From an uncultured Desulfobulbaceae bacterium (GTDB lineage Bacteria > Desulfobacterota > Desulfobulbia > Desulfobulbales > BM004): 53,754 nt of DNA. The translations under genes were made by a program, and so were the position numbers. Location of the stretch: contig CAMYKS010000040.1 in assembly GCA_947259115.1 (NCBI GenBank), positions 1 through 53,754 on the forward strand, read 5' to 3'. Of the stretch, positions 33,195 to 43,572 are shown piece after piece. The notes under the pieces are model-generated. The model made no database searches and was not told the DNA's origin. It was given only the letters and a program-made list of their open reading frames with translations. Position 1 is the first letter of the stretch. Each line of letters starts with the position of its first letter.

Positions 33195-34034
33195 ATGAAA
33201 AAACTCTCCATCGGATTTTCTCCCTGTCCCAATGATACCTTTATATTTTGCGGTTTGGTCAACGGTATGATACCCCTTGCCGGCTGGAGCCTTGAGCCTG
33301 CAATACTTGAAGATGTTGAGACCCTGAACCAGTGGGCCATGCAAGGGCGGCTGGATATTACAAAGCTCTCCTTTCATGCCATGGGGCATGTCCTGGAAGA
33401 CTATGTATTACTCAATGCCGGAGCTGCACTTGGACGTGGATGTGGACCGTTGCTGGTTGCCGGCCGGAAAGTTGATCCGCATGCGTTTGCAGATCTGACT
33501 GTTGCAATACCGGGGGAATATACCACCGCGGCCATGTTGCTGAAGCTTTACGCACCTGCCTGGAAGAATATTCTTATTCTGCGTTTTGATGAAATCATGG
33601 AGGCCATTGAGTCCGGCAGGGTGGATTGCGGGGTCATTATCCATGAAAGCCGATTTACCTATAAAGGAAGAGGGCTGGAGCTTATTACCGACCTTGGGGC
33701 CTGGTGGGAGACGATATCAGGACATCCCATACCGCTGGGAGGTATAGTTGCCAGGCGATCACTCGGCAGGGACCTTATAGTGAAAATTGACCGGGCAGTA
33801 AAATCAAGCATACAGTGGGCCCGGCAAAACACCCTGTCATGCCGTACATATATTAATGAATATGCCCAGGAGCTTGATGCATCAGTCATCAACGAGCATA
33901 TCGGGCTTTATGTGAATGATTTTTCTGAAAATCTTGGGGGAGAGGGGGTGGCTGCGGTTGATTTTTTTCTGCACAGAGGGCGCCAGGCCGGTATTTTGCC
34001 TGAATTTCAGGGGCAGATAGTAAACTTGCCTTAG
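33195..34034 (+). CDS. mqnD: 1,4-dihydroxy-6-naphthoate synthase
   Basis: A 279-aa periplasmic-binding-protein-fold enzyme that converts cyclic dehypoxanthinylfutalosine to 1,4-dihydroxy-6-naphthoate. The hallmark N-terminus LSIGFSPCPNDTFIFCGLVNG is present, with DITKLSFHAMGHVLEDYVLLNAG and VDCGVIIHESRFTYKGRGLEL. Together with mqnB it shows menaquinone is made by the futalosine route. Confidence 0.95.
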   Translation: MKKLSIGFSPCPNDTFIFCGLVNGMIPLAGWSLEPAILEDVETLNQWAMQGRLDITKLSFHAMGHVLEDYVLLNAGAALGRGCGPLLVAGRKVDPHAFADLTVAIPGEYTTAAMLLKLYAPAWKNILILRFDEIMEAIESGRVDCGVIIHESRFTYKGRGLELITDLGAWWETISGHPIPLGGIVARRSLGRDLIVKIDRAVKSSIQWARQNTLSCRTYINEYAQELDASVINEHIGLYVNDFSENLGGEGVAAVDFFLHRGRQAGILPEFQGQIVNLP

Positions 34035-34330
34035 TCGATTAATTTCCCCATGCTGCAAAACTGACTTTATCAGTGGGGATATTTCATCATCAGGCCTGGT
34101 TGGGTAAAAACGATATTGGGGTGCCTGACAGCCCATGGTTCCCGGCTGGTTTTGAGTAAGAGCATGGTGGAAAATTTATTGCTTAAAGCAACGATGAGAA
34201 CCGGGGCTTAAATGAAAATGTATTGCTCGGTGCTGTTATTTTTTTCTGCCTGGAGTAATTCAACTCCAATTTTGCCTTAGTTTATAAGCCCGGCAAAGCC
34301 TGAAAGGACCATTTTCGCTAAAACATTGGC

Positions 34331-34360
34331 TTGACAATTTGAGCCACTGTACTATATATT
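34331..34360 (+). promoter_or_regulatory. Sigma-70 promoter upstream of ilvB
   Basis: TTGACA (34331-34336), an 18-bp spacer and TATATT (34355-34360). The transcript would carry a roughly 160-nt leader before ilvB. No other feature is recognised in 34035-34330. Confidence 0.7.
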
Positions 34361-34380
34361 CCTATCTTTTCTGAAATTTA

Positions 34381-34425
34381 AGTTTAGCTGGCAGGTACTG
34401 TAAGAAAAACAGTACGGTAAACTTG
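34381..34425 (+). promoter_or_regulatory. Leader hairpin upstream of ilvB
   Basis: The outer stem AAGTTTA/TAAACTT (34381-34387, 34419-34425) encloses an inner stem GTACTGT/ACAGTAC (34396-34402, 34410-34416) with loop AAGAAAA. Placed about 15 nt into the predicted transcript, it may be an operator dyad or an RNA control element. No T-run follows. Confidence 0.55.
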
Positions 34426-34528
34426 TTAATTTCTATTGAAGGCAGAGTGTTTGTTCCTGATGTTATGTTTGACATGAAATGAACAATCATTCTTAAAGTA
34501 AAACATACAAAATGAAGGATGAATTTGC

Positions 34529-36226
34529 ATGAAGATTACAGGCGCAGAAGCGATTGTTAAATGCCTTGAAGAGCAGGGAGTTGAAGTTATTTTTGGGTTT
34601 CCAGGCGGAGTGATAATCGATTTATTCGATGAACTGGAAACATCCAGTATTACCAATGTTCTTGTTAGGCATGAACAGGCCGCTGTCCATGCGGCAGATG
34701 CATATGGCCGAGTGAAGGGTGAGGTCGGCGTGGCCCTGGTTACGTCCGGGCCCGGTGCCACCAATACAGTGACCGGAATTGCCTCTGCATATTGTGACTC
34801 CATTCCCATGGTGGTTTTTACAGGGCAGGTGCCAACGGGCCTCATAGGTAATGATGCCTTTCAGGAAGTTGATATTGTTGGCATTACCAGGCCCTGCACC
34901 AAGCATAATTATCTGGTTAAGGATATTAATGAATTGATGCCGACAATCAGGGAGGCTTTTCATGTCGCCCGTACCGGTAGACCAGGGCCGGTCCTCATTG
35001 ATCTGCCCAAGGATGTAGTGATCGGCAAACTGAATTATACTAAACCAAAACCGATTAAAATGCAGACCTATAGGCCAACCTATGAACCGCATCCCGGTCA
35101 GATCGCCAAGGCCTGCAAAGCAATCCTGAAGGCCAAGAAGCCGGTTATTTATGCAGGTGGCGGTGTAATAGCCTCAAACAGCAACAAAGAGCTTACAGAA
35201 CTTGCCAAAAAACTCAACATACCTGTCACCATGACCCTCATGGGCCTGGGAGGCTTTCCCGGTACCGACAAACTTTCCTTGGGTATGCTTGGCATGCATG
35301 GTACCTATTTTGCCAATATGGCGGTGTCGCAGTGTGACCTCCTTATTGCTGTCGGGTCAAGATTTGATGATCGGGTAACAGGCAAGATTGATGATTTTGC
35401 GCCCTATGCAAAGATTATCCATATTGATATAGATCCTACTTCCATCAGTAAGAACGTTACGGTTGATATACCCATCGTGGCCGATTGTAAATATGCCCTG
35501 ACTGCCATTAACAGGTGGTTTGATGTGCAGGATGACTTTGATAAAAAGGAGCAGAAAAAGAAAGTTGCCCCCTGGTTTAAGGAAATCAATAAATGGGTTA
35601 AGAAGCATCCGCTTGGATACCTTGAAGAGGGTGACATAATCAAGCCGCAATATGTTGTCCAGAAGCTTCATGAGCTGACCAAGGGCGACGCCATTATTTC
35701 CACCGAGGTTGGACAGAACCAGATGTGGGCGGCCCAATTTTATCATTTTAATAAGCCGAGGCATTTTCTTACCTCGGGAGGGTTGGGCGTTATGGGATAT
35801 GGTTTCCCCGCAGCAATTGGCGCCCAGATGGCTGCACCCAAGAAAACGGTCATTGATGTGGCCGGTGATGGGAGTATCCAGATGAATATCCAGGAATTGG
35901 CAACCGCGAGACAGTATAACTGCCCGGTGAAGATAGCAATTTTGAATAACGGCTACCTGGGAATGGTCAGACAGTGGCAGGAGCTTTTTTATGATAAGCG
36001 CTATGCAGGCACTGACCTTGAAGTTTCTCCGGATTTTGTGAAACTGGCCGAGGCGTATGGGGCTGTCGGGCTGAGAGCCACGAAAACAAGCGAGGTTGTC
36101 CCTGTTATTAAGGAAGCCCTGAAAACAAAGAATGTTGTGGTGATGGATTTTGTTATCGCCAGGGAAGAGGGGGTCTACCCCATGGTGCCGGCCGGCAAGG
36201 CAACCACCGAAATGCTCTTGGTGTAA
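34529..36226 (+). CDS. ilvB: Acetolactate synthase, large subunit
   Basis: This 565-aa ThDP enzyme makes acetolactate or acetohydroxybutyrate, the first shared step of valine, leucine and isoleucine synthesis. The catalytic Glu is in VRHEQAAVHAADAYGR. The ThDP/Mg motif is GDGSIQMNIQELATARQ ending ILNN. FAD-domain sequence lies in the middle. Full length. It is followed after 56 bp by the regulatory subunit gene. Confidence 0.96.
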   Translation: MKITGAEAIVKCLEEQGVEVIFGFPGGVIIDLFDELETSSITNVLVRHEQAAVHAADAYGRVKGEVGVALVTSGPGATNTVTGIASAYCDSIPMVVFTGQVPTGLIGNDAFQEVDIVGITRPCTKHNYLVKDINELMPTIREAFHVARTGRPGPVLIDLPKDVVIGKLNYTKPKPIKMQTYRPTYEPHPGQIAKACKAILKAKKPVIYAGGGVIASNSNKELTELAKKLNIPVTMTLMGLGGFPGTDKLSLGMLGMHGTYFANMAVSQCDLLIAVGSRFDDRVTGKIDDFAPYAKIIHIDIDPTSISKNVTVDIPIVADCKYALTAINRWFDVQDDFDKKEQKKKVAPWFKEINKWVKKHPLGYLEEGDIIKPQYVVQKLHELTKGDAIISTEVGQNQMWAAQFYHFNKPRHFLTSGGLGVMGYGFPAAIGAQMAAPKKTVIDVAGDGSIQMNIQELATARQYNCPVKIAILNNGYLGMVRQWQELFYDKRYAGTDLEVSPDFVKLAEAYGAVGLRATKTSEVVPVIKEALKTKNVVVMDFVIAREEGVYPMVPAGKATTEMLLV

Positions 36227-36282
36227 TTATAACGAATAACAAATAAACCAGATATACAGGAATACGAATAAAGGAAAACCAA

Positions 36283-36765
36283 ATGAAACATACGATTTCC
36301 GTTTTATTGCAAAATAAACCCGGTGTTTTATCAAGGGTGACTGGTCTGTTCAGTGGCCGTGGTTTTAATATTGAGAGCCTGAGTGTTGCAGAAACACTGG
36401 ATTCCGGTGTTTCTTGTTTGACATTAGTAACCAGGGGAGATGATGCAATCGTCGAGCAGATCACCAAGCAACTCCACAAACTTATAGACGTTATCAAGGT
36501 TGTTGACATAAGCGATTCCGATTACGTGGAGCGCGAAATGGCGCTTATCCGTGTCAAGGCTGAATCGAATACCCGCGCGGAAGTTCTGCGCATCATTGAT
36601 ATTTTCCGTGGCAAGGTTGTTGATGTCAGCCCCAAAAGCTATGCAGTTGAGATTACCGGACCGAAGAGCAAGATTAAAGCAGTGATTGATATTCTCAAAC
36701 CCATCGGTATCCAGGAAATTGTACGTACTGGAACCATTGCCATGGCACGGGCCAAGAAATCTTAA
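36283..36765 (+). CDS. ilvN: Acetolactate synthase, small (regulatory) subunit
   Basis: A 160-aa protein with an N-terminal ACT domain (KHTISVLLQNKPGVLSRVTGLFSGRGFNIESL) and a second C-terminal domain with LIRVKAE and KSYAVEITG. It activates the large subunit and gives it valine feedback sensitivity. The ATG was chosen from its conserved start. AAAGGAAAACC precedes it. Confidence 0.96.
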   Translation: MKHTISVLLQNKPGVLSRVTGLFSGRGFNIESLSVAETLDSGVSCLTLVTRGDDAIVEQITKQLHKLIDVIKVVDISDSDYVEREMALIRVKAESNTRAEVLRIIDIFRGKVVDVSPKSYAVEITGPKSKIKAVIDILKPIGIQEIVRTGTIAMARAKKS

Positions 36766-36954
36766 TACACCATTGTTTTTATAAATACCGAAAGCGGTCT
36801 TGCTGTGAATTACAGGTATGCATGCGTTGCCTAACCAGGGTTTTTTCAGGTGAAGATAATACTTTTTCAGTTTTTCTCAGAACCTGATGACGAATGAGAA
36901 CTTCGATCTGTATACCAGTGAGAAATTATTTTCCCAACGAGAAGACGTGACGCC

Positions 36955-37599
36955 ATGAAAGAACCTCAAATACCTGTAGCAAGTGAAGGTTATCCTTTTA
37001 TTGTATTCAGCGGTTTTGCAACCCTTATAGCAGCACTGCTTGGCTATGAATTTATTGCAGTGCTCCTTCTTTTTGTTAGCGGCTTTGTTTTCTATTTTTT
37101 TCGGGATCCTGAGCGGATTATACCTGATGCTGAAGATGCGGTGGTATCACCAGCCGATGGTAAGGTAATACTGGTTGAGAAGATATTTGATGACAGGTTT
37201 GTTAATGAACATGCCTATAAAGTATCCATCTTCATGTCCATCTTTGATGTGCATGTCAACCGGCTTCCATTTGACGGGGAGGTGGAAAAAATACAATACG
37301 CGGCTGGTAGCTTTTATGCCGCAAATACAGACCAGGGCGGCCTGGGAAATGAACATTGTGCTGTTATTCTTTCAACACCAAAGAATTTTCGCTATGCCGT
37401 AGTCCAGGTTGCAGGCCTTGTGGCACGCAGGATAGTCTGTTGGGCCGAAAAAGGGGATACACTTGAGCGCGGCAGCAGATTCGGCCTCATACGTTTTGGC
37501 TCAAGAGTGGATATCTATTTACCGCAACAAGTGCAGCTTGAGGTGCAGTCAGGCCAGAGAGTGAGGGCCGGTGAAACGGTCATCGGCTATATCCCGTAA
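36955..37599 (+). CDS. psd: Phosphatidylserine decarboxylase
   Basis: This 214-aa short-form (archaeal-type) proenzyme converts phosphatidylserine to phosphatidylethanolamine. Two hydrophobic segments at about 17-47 anchor it. VSPADGKVI, FMSIFDVHVNRLP and the self-cleavage site GS in LIRFGSRVDIYLP are present; cleavage generates the pyruvoyl group. It is followed by pssA, the preceding step of the pathway. Confidence 0.95.
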   Translation: MKEPQIPVASEGYPFIVFSGFATLIAALLGYEFIAVLLLFVSGFVFYFFRDPERIIPDAEDAVVSPADGKVILVEKIFDDRFVNEHAYKVSIFMSIFDVHVNRLPFDGEVEKIQYAAGSFYAANTDQGGLGNEHCAVILSTPKNFRYAVVQVAGLVARRIVCWAEKGDTLERGSRFGLIRFGSRVDIYLPQQVQLEVQSGQRVRAGETVIGYIP

Positions 37600-37681
37600 T
37601 TATTTTAGCGTTTTATATTATTTAAGGTATGGTATATTTATTCTTTGCGGTTGATATTACCTTAAGATAAGGCATGGATTC

Positions 37682-38464
37682 ATGGGCATAATGAAGCAAA
37701 ATAAAAGTGGGCACGAGGAGGACGGAAATGGGCAACGTATGATACATCCCCTGCCATGCCTCTTTACCACAGCCAGTCTTTTGAGTGGTTTTTATGCCAT
37801 TATTTCCGCCATCAACGGAAATTTTTTACATGCTGCCGTTGCAATAATTGTGGCCGGCATTTTTGACGGTCTTGACGGCAGGGTTGCGCGAATGACAAAA
37901 ACCACCAGCACCTTTGGTATGGAGTATGATTCGTTATGTGACCTTGTGTCCTTTGGCGTTGCGCCGGGATTGCTCGCATACCTCTGGGCTCTGGAGCCTT
38001 ATGGCCGCTATGGCTGGCTGGCTGCCTTTCTTTATGTGGCCACGACTGCATTGCGGCTTGCACGTTTTAACTCGCTTGCTTTGGATAAGTCACCCAAGGA
38101 TTTTGTCGGGCTCCCATGCCCCGCTGCAGCCGGCATGATAGCCACTACGGTGCTTTTTTCCCGCTATCTTGGAGCTACCGAAACGGTAAAGCATGTTTCT
38201 CTTCTGATTCTTGTTTATCTGCTATCGTATCTCATGGTAAGCAATATACGTTACATGAGCTTCAAACACCCGGCTGCAAAAAGAAAAAAGACCTTCCAGG
38301 TAACGGTATTCATGGTATTGTTGCTGATACTTATAGCTGCTGAACCACATGTGACGCTTTTTGTTTTAGGTCTTATCTATGTCCTATCCGGCCCATTCAG
38401 TGCTGCCTACAGGACTATGCACAAGGTTGAAGAGGGTTCTGAAGAGCAGGAAAATACCATTTAA
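37682..38464 (+). CDS. pssA: CDP-diacylglycerol-serine O-phosphatidyltransferase
   Basis: A 260-aa integral membrane enzyme that makes phosphatidylserine. The CDP-alcohol phosphotransferase motif DG-x2-AR-x8-G-x3-D-x3-D is exact within DGRVARMTKTTSTFGMEYD and the next SLCD. Several membrane helices follow. Together with psd it gives the PE branch of phospholipid synthesis. Confidence 0.95.
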   Translation: MGIMKQNKSGHEEDGNGQRMIHPLPCLFTTASLLSGFYAIISAINGNFLHAAVAIIVAGIFDGLDGRVARMTKTTSTFGMEYDSLCDLVSFGVAPGLLAYLWALEPYGRYGWLAAFLYVATTALRLARFNSLALDKSPKDFVGLPCPAAAGMIATTVLFSRYLGATETVKHVSLLILVYLLSYLMVSNIRYMSFKHPAAKRKKTFQVTVFMVLLLILIAAEPHVTLFVLGLIYVLSGPFSAAYRTMHKVEEGSEEQENTI

Positions 38465-38636
38465 GTTCATTCGATTCTAATAAATATATAGAGAGCCTGA
38501 AGCACAGATATGGCCGGGATGTAAGTCTATCCTGGCATTTCTTGTTTATTTGAAATGTTTGTGGAATTGAGATGATCCATACGATTGTAGCAGAAGTCAT
38601 ACTTTTGTTGACTTTTTGCCGCTAAAGGAAACAGCC

Positions 38637-40166
38637 ATGTCAGAAAAAATATTTATATTCGACACAACATTACGCGACGGAGAACAGTCTCCAGGCGCCA
38701 GCATGAACAAGCAGGAGAAGTTCCGTTTGGCCCAGCAGCTCGTTCTATTGAATGTTGATGTCATTGAGGCGGGTTTCCCCATAGCATCGGTTGGTGATTT
38801 TGACTGTGTAAAAAACATAGCGGGCAATATTAAAGGGTTACAGGTTGCCGGTCTGGCTCGCTGTAATGAAAAAGATATTGACCGTGCCTGGGAAGCATTG
38901 AAGAATGGTGAGGATCCAAGAATCCATACATTTCTGGCAACCTCTGACATTCATATGCGGCACAAGCTGAAAATGAATCGTGATCAGGTGTTGGAGCTGG
39001 CAGTAGCTTCTGTAAAGCATGCTGCAAAATATACTTCCAATGTGGAATTTTCTGCTGAAGATGCCACTAGAAGTGATATAGATTTTGTCTGTCAGGTATT
39101 TGAAGCCGTCATTGAAGCCGGCGCCAGGACAGTTAACTTTCCAGACACTACCGGCTATGCATTGCCTGGCGAACACGGCGAACAGATTCGTTATCTGATT
39201 GCTAATATTCCAAACATTGATAAAGCGATAGTGAGTGTTCATTGCCATAATGATCTTGGTTTGGCTGTGGCAAATTCACTTGCTGCAATTAACAGTGGGG
39301 CAAGACAGGTTGAATGCACCATAAATGGTTTGGGTGAAAGGGCAGGGAACACCGCCATGGAGGAAGTGGTCATGGCAATCCGTACCAGGCCTGATCAGGT
39401 CGATGTTCATACTGATGTTGTCACTGAGCATATCCACCCCAGCAGCAGACTGGTAAGCACGATTACCGGCATGCCGGTCCAGCCCAACAAGGCAATTGTC
39501 GGGGCCAATGCCTTTGCCCATGAGGCAGGCATACACCAGGATGGAGTCCTGAAAGAAAGGACTACATATGAGATCATGAATCCATCGGATATCGGCTTAA
39601 CCAAGGGCAACCTGGTACTGGGAAAACATTCCGGCCGTCATGCCCTAAAAGATCGTATTGAGGTTATGGGGTATTCCCTGTCAAATGCTGAACTGGACCG
39701 GGTATTTTCCAGATTCAAGGATCTGGCTGATCTCAGGAAGGATATTTTTGATGAGGATATTGAAGCCATTATCATGGATGAGATAATCAAGATTCCTGAG
39801 GTTTATGAACTGGTTTCACTGGGGGTTATGAGCGGCAGCATGAAATTGCCCACTGCAGCTGTTCGGCTTAAGATAAATGGTGAGGAAAAAGAGGGGGCGG
39901 CAATCGGTGTCGGTCCAATCGATGCAACCTACCGCACTATCGCAGAGCTAACAGGCACTAGCAGCCAATTGCTCTTTTTTTCGGTAAGCTCTTTCGCCGG
40001 TGGCACAGATGCCCTGGGTGATGTTCTTGTCAGGATAGAAGATAAAGGCAAAGTAGTTATCGGTCATGGACTTGATCCTGATATCATCACAGCGGCAGGG
40101 AAGGCGTATCTCAATGGTTTGAACAGGCTCGTATTTTTACAGAAAGAATCAGAAAAAAACAATTAA
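38637..40166 (+). CDS. leuA: 2-isopropylmalate synthase
   Basis: A 509-aa enzyme condensing acetyl-CoA with 2-oxoisovalerate, the first leucine-specific step. The TIM-barrel start [16 protein letters not shown], the metal site with [17 protein letters not shown], and the C-terminal LeuA regulatory dimer domain (about 390-509) are intact. The ATG at 38637 follows AAAGGAAA; a TTG 21 bp upstream is not needed. Confidence 0.96.
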   Translation: MSEKIFIFDTTLRDGEQSPGASMNKQEKFRLAQQLVLLNVDVIEAGFPIASVGDFDCVKNIAGNIKGLQVAGLARCNEKDIDRAWEALKNGEDPRIHTFLATSDIHMRHKLKMNRDQVLELAVASVKHAAKYTSNVEFSAEDATRSDIDFVCQVFEAVIEAGARTVNFPDTTGYALPGEHGEQIRYLIANIPNIDKAIVSVHCHNDLGLAVANSLAAINSGARQVECTINGLGERAGNTAMEEVVMAIRTRPDQVDVHTDVVTEHIHPSSRLVSTITGMPVQPNKAIVGANAFAHEAGIHQDGVLKERTTYEIMNPSDIGLTKGNLVLGKHSGRHALKDRIEVMGYSLSNAELDRVFSRFKDLADLRKDIFDEDIEAIIMDEIIKIPEVYELVSLGVMSGSMKLPTAAVRLKINGEEKEGAAIGVGPIDATYRTIAELTGTSSQLLFFSVSSFAGGTDALGDVLVRIEDKGKVVIGHGLDPDIITAAGKAYLNGLNRLVFLQKESEKNN

Positions 40167-40209
40167 TAGAAATTCATAGAATAAAACTCTAACGAACAGG
40201 AAGAAAAAA

Positions 40210-41268
40210 ATGGGTAAGACATACAAAATTGCAGTTATGGGAGGTGACGGCACCGGCCCTGAGGTGGCAGCTGAAGGGGTGAAAGTTCTCAAGGCGGCAG
40301 CTGATAAATTCAACTTCCACCTGGAGCTGACCGATTTTGATTATGGCGGTGAACGCTATATGCGAACCGGTGAGGTCCTGCCGGATAATGCTGCCGAGGA
40401 ATTACGTAAACATGATGCTATCTTCCTGGGAGCCATCGGTCATCCTGATGTCAAACCGGGCATCCTGGAGAAAGGTATCCTTTTAAATCTCAGGTTCGCC
40501 CTTGACCAGTATATCAATCTGCGGCCGGTAATCCTCTATCCCAATGTTGAAACACCGATCAAGAATAAAGGCCCGGAGGAGATCGATTTTGTCGTGGTGC
40601 GGGAGAACACCGAGGGGCTGTATGCCGGTGCCGGCGGGGTTTTGAAGAAGGGCACGCCTGACGAAGTGGCAATTCAGGAGTCTATCAATACCAGAAAGGG
40701 CGTTGAGCGCTGTATCCGTTTTGCCTTTGAATATGCCCGTAAACGTAATAAGAGAAAACAGGTCACTCTGTGCGGTAAGACAAATGTTCTTACCTTTGCG
40801 TTTGACCTCTGGGAGCGGGCATTTTATGAGGTTGCCGAGGAGTATCCTGATATTAAAACAGATTATGCCCATGTTGATGCCACCTGCATGTGGATGGTGA
40901 AAAACCCGGAGTGGTTTGATGTCATTGTGACGGATAACATGTTTGGCGATATTATTACCGACCTTGGCGCCATGATCCAGGGAGGCATGGGTATTGCGGC
41001 GGGCGGCAATATCAATCCCGAAGGCGTCAGCATGTTTGAGCCCATTGGCGGTTCCGCCCCGAAATATACCGGTAAGAACGTGATAAATCCTCTGGCTGCA
41101 ATAGGTGCCGCCCAGATGATGCTGGACCATCTCGGTGAGACTGAGGCTGCCGGGGCCATTGAGAATGCTATCCGCTGGGTAGTTGCAGAAAAGCTGGATA
41201 GTCTGTCTGCCGGCAAGATGGGGTACGGCACCAGGGAAGTTGGTGACCTGGTTGCAGGGGCGGTGTAG
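40210..41268 (+). CDS. leuB: 3-isopropylmalate dehydrogenase
   Basis: A 352-aa NAD-dependent decarboxylating dehydrogenase. GGDGTGPEV at the N-terminus, RENTEGLYAG, the metal site TDNMFGDIITDLGAMIQGG and EPIGGSAPKYTGKNVINP are standard. It forms a unit with leuA 43 bp upstream. The leuCD genes are not in the window. Confidence 0.96.
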   Translation: MGKTYKIAVMGGDGTGPEVAAEGVKVLKAAADKFNFHLELTDFDYGGERYMRTGEVLPDNAAEELRKHDAIFLGAIGHPDVKPGILEKGILLNLRFALDQYINLRPVILYPNVETPIKNKGPEEIDFVVVRENTEGLYAGAGGVLKKGTPDEVAIQESINTRKGVERCIRFAFEYARKRNKRKQVTLCGKTNVLTFAFDLWERAFYEVAEEYPDIKTDYAHVDATCMWMVKNPEWFDVIVTDNMFGDIITDLGAMIQGGMGIAAGGNINPEGVSMFEPIGGSAPKYTGKNVINPLAAIGAAQMMLDHLGETEAAGAIENAIRWVVAEKLDSLSAGKMGYGTREVGDLVAGAV

Positions 41269-41310
41269 AAAATTTAAAATTGAAGAATGAAGATTGACGA
41301 GTATTGAGAA

Positions 41311-42336
41311 ATGAATGATCAGAAAAAATATAATGTGGCGGTTGCCGGCGCCACCGGTGCTGTAGGCGGGGCCATGCTGGATGTACTGGAGCGGCTTGAT
41401 TTTCCTCTCAATGAATTGCGACTTTTGGCCTCGGAACGTTCTATTGGCAAAAAGCTAAAATTCAGGGACCGGGAAATATCCGTGCAGCTGTTATCCAAGG
41501 ACGCCTTCGAAGGTATTGACATCGCCCTTTTTTCAGCCGGGGCAGCACGCTCTCTTGAGTTTGCCCCTGCAGCTGCAAAAGCAGGCGCTGTAGTCATAGA
41601 TAACTCCAGCGCCTACCGCATGGAAGATGACATTCCACTTGTGGTGCCTGAGGTTAACCCGCATGCCATAGCCCACTATACGAACAGGGGCATAATTGCC
41701 AATCCCAACTGTTCAACCATCCAGATGCTTGTGGCCTTAAAACCGATCCATGACAGGGCCAGGATAAAACGCATAGTTGTCTCGACGTATCAGGCGGTTT
41801 CCGGTACGGGTGCAAATGCCATTACAGAACTCGATGAACAGGTGAAGGCATACGCAGCCGGCCACCCTATAGAGAAGAATGTCTACCCCCACCAGATTGC
41901 CTTTAACTGTCTGCCCCATATCGATTCCTTTCTTGATAGCGGTTATACCAAGGAAGAAATGAAGATGGTCAATGAAACCCGCAAGATTTTTGAGGATCCC
42001 TCCATTGGAGTGACTGCAACTGCGGTTCGTGTTCCCGTGGTTTACGGGCATTCCGAGTCAATTAATATTGAGACCGAAGAAAAAATTTCTGCTGCCGAAG
42101 TCTGCGAGCTTCTTGCAAGTGCACCGGGAGTAAAGGTTGTTGATGAGCCAAGTTTGAGTATTTACCCCCTGGCTTTAGATTGTGCCGGCAAGTTTGATAC
42201 TTTTGTAGGCAGGATACGCGAGGATGAATCCATTGAAAAAGGCATTAATCTCTGGGTCGTTGCCGATAATATTTTGAAAGGAGCCGCCTTAAATGCGGTA
42301 CAGATCGCTGAAATTGTTGCCAGGGATTATTTATAA
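41311..42336 (+). CDS. asd: Aspartate-semialdehyde dehydrogenase
   Basis: A 341-aa NADPH enzyme of the aspartate pathway to lysine, threonine, methionine and diaminopimelate. The nucleotide loop GATGAVGGAML and the catalytic Cys134 in NPNCSTIQM are visible. The stop codon is followed immediately by the TTG start of rsmD. Confidence 0.96.
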   Translation: MNDQKKYNVAVAGATGAVGGAMLDVLERLDFPLNELRLLASERSIGKKLKFRDREISVQLLSKDAFEGIDIALFSAGAARSLEFAPAAAKAGAVVIDNSSAYRMEDDIPLVVPEVNPHAIAHYTNRGIIANPNCSTIQMLVALKPIHDRARIKRIVVSTYQAVSGTGANAITELDEQVKAYAAGHPIEKNVYPHQIAFNCLPHIDSFLDSGYTKEEMKMVNETRKIFEDPSIGVTATAVRVPVVYGHSESINIETEEKISAAEVCELLASAPGVKVVDEPSLSIYPLALDCAGKFDTFVGRIREDESIEKGINLWVVADNILKGAALNAVQIAEIVARDYL

Positions 42337-42915
42337 TTGAGGATAATCGGAGGCAAGGCAAGGGGGCGGCGCCTACAGACGCCTTCTAAGAGTACTGCAA
42401 AACAACCTGCTCAACGTATCCGCCCAACTGCAGACAGGGCACGCGAGGCTCTGTTCAGCATAATCGGCAGAGAGGTTGAAAATGCGACCGTTCTTGACCT
42501 CTATGCCGGAACCGGCGCCCTTGGGCTGGAAGCCTTGAGTCGGTCTGCCGAACGTGTTGTTTTTGTTGACAGTAATCCGCAGGCGGTACAAATAATAAAT
42601 AAAAATATTGAATTATGCGGCTTTTCAGACAGAACACTCGTCTTAAAACGGGATCTATCGAAAGGCCTTTCTTTTTTAGCTAAACACCTGCCGGGAACAA
42701 CTTTTTCCATTATATTTATTGATGCTCCATACCGGAAAAATTTTTCTGCAAACATGCTGCAGGCGTTACCGGAATCAGGTTTGCTTTTGCCCAATGCCCT
42801 TATTGTTGTAGAAGAGGATGCGTTTACAGCGCTACCTGAACAGGTTGCGGAACTGACCCTGGTCGATAAAAGACGTTACGGTGAAACCGGTTTCTGGTTC
42901 TATCGGCAAAAATAA
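42337..42915 (+). CDS. rsmD: 16S rRNA m2G966 methyltransferase
   Basis: The protein has 192 residues. TTG start directly after the asd stop; the family start MRIIGGKARGRRL confirms it. The SAM motif is LDLYAGTGALGLEALSR; the catalytic motif reads DAPY instead of the common DPPY. It methylates 16S rRNA. Translation is likely coupled to asd. Confidence 0.93.
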   Translation: MRIIGGKARGRRLQTPSKSTAKQPAQRIRPTADRAREALFSIIGREVENATVLDLYAGTGALGLEALSRSAERVVFVDSNPQAVQIINKNIELCGFSDRTLVLKRDLSKGLSFLAKHLPGTTFSIIFIDAPYRKNFSANMLQALPESGLLLPNALIVVEEDAFTALPEQVAELTLVDKRRYGETGFWFYRQK

Positions 42916-42947
42916 CCCATGTAATCCTTTAGAAATGGAGATACTCC

Positions 42948-43448
42948 ATGGCCGAGAACAGTAAGAGAATAGTTGTTTATCCGGGAACTTTTGATCCAAT
43001 CACCATGGGGCATCTGGATATTATCAACCGGGCTCTTGAGCTCTTTGACCGCGTGGTCGTTGCCGTGGCAAGACACCCGAGCAAAACTCCTCTTTTTACA
43101 CTGGACGAGCGTCTGCAGATGATACGGGACTGCTTTGAAGGAACAAACAAGAACATTGAAGTTGAGGCAGTGTCAGGTCTTCTGGTGGAATACGCCTTCA
43201 ACAAAGGGGCAAAATCCATTGTCAGGGGATTACGGGCTGTTTCCGACTTCGAGTATGAGTTTCAGCTGGCCCTCATGAACAGGAGACTGGAGCGCCATGT
43301 TGAAACCGTATTTCTCATGACGGGCTTTCGCTGGATTTTCATCAGTTCCAGTATAATCAAGGATGCGGCCCAGCATGGGGGCGATGTGACCGGTTTGGTC
43401 CCTGAACATGTGCAGCAAAAATTAAAGGAAAAGTACGGATTGGCCTGA
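42948..43448 (+). CDS. coaD: Phosphopantetheine adenylyltransferase
   Basis: A 166-aa CoA-biosynthesis enzyme. The nucleotidyltransferase motif TFDPITMGHLDI (T-x-GH) and the C-terminal ISSSIIKD are intact. rsmD-coaD adjacency is common. AATGGAGA precedes the ATG. Confidence 0.96.
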   Translation: MAENSKRIVVYPGTFDPITMGHLDIINRALELFDRVVVAVARHPSKTPLFTLDERLQMIRDCFEGTNKNIEVEAVSGLLVEYAFNKGAKSIVRGLRAVSDFEYEFQLALMNRRLERHVETVFLMTGFRWIFISSSIIKDAAQHGGDVTGLVPEHVQQKLKEKYGLA

Positions 43449-43572
43449 TTTTAAGGCGAAAACGTTCTTTTGGGGATTGAAAACAGATTGCCGTGAACAA
43501 ACGAGAGTGCATGAGTAAACGAGGAATAATGAAGGTTAAAGAAGGTCTCGGCAACTGCCCGGGCTGTAAGTG

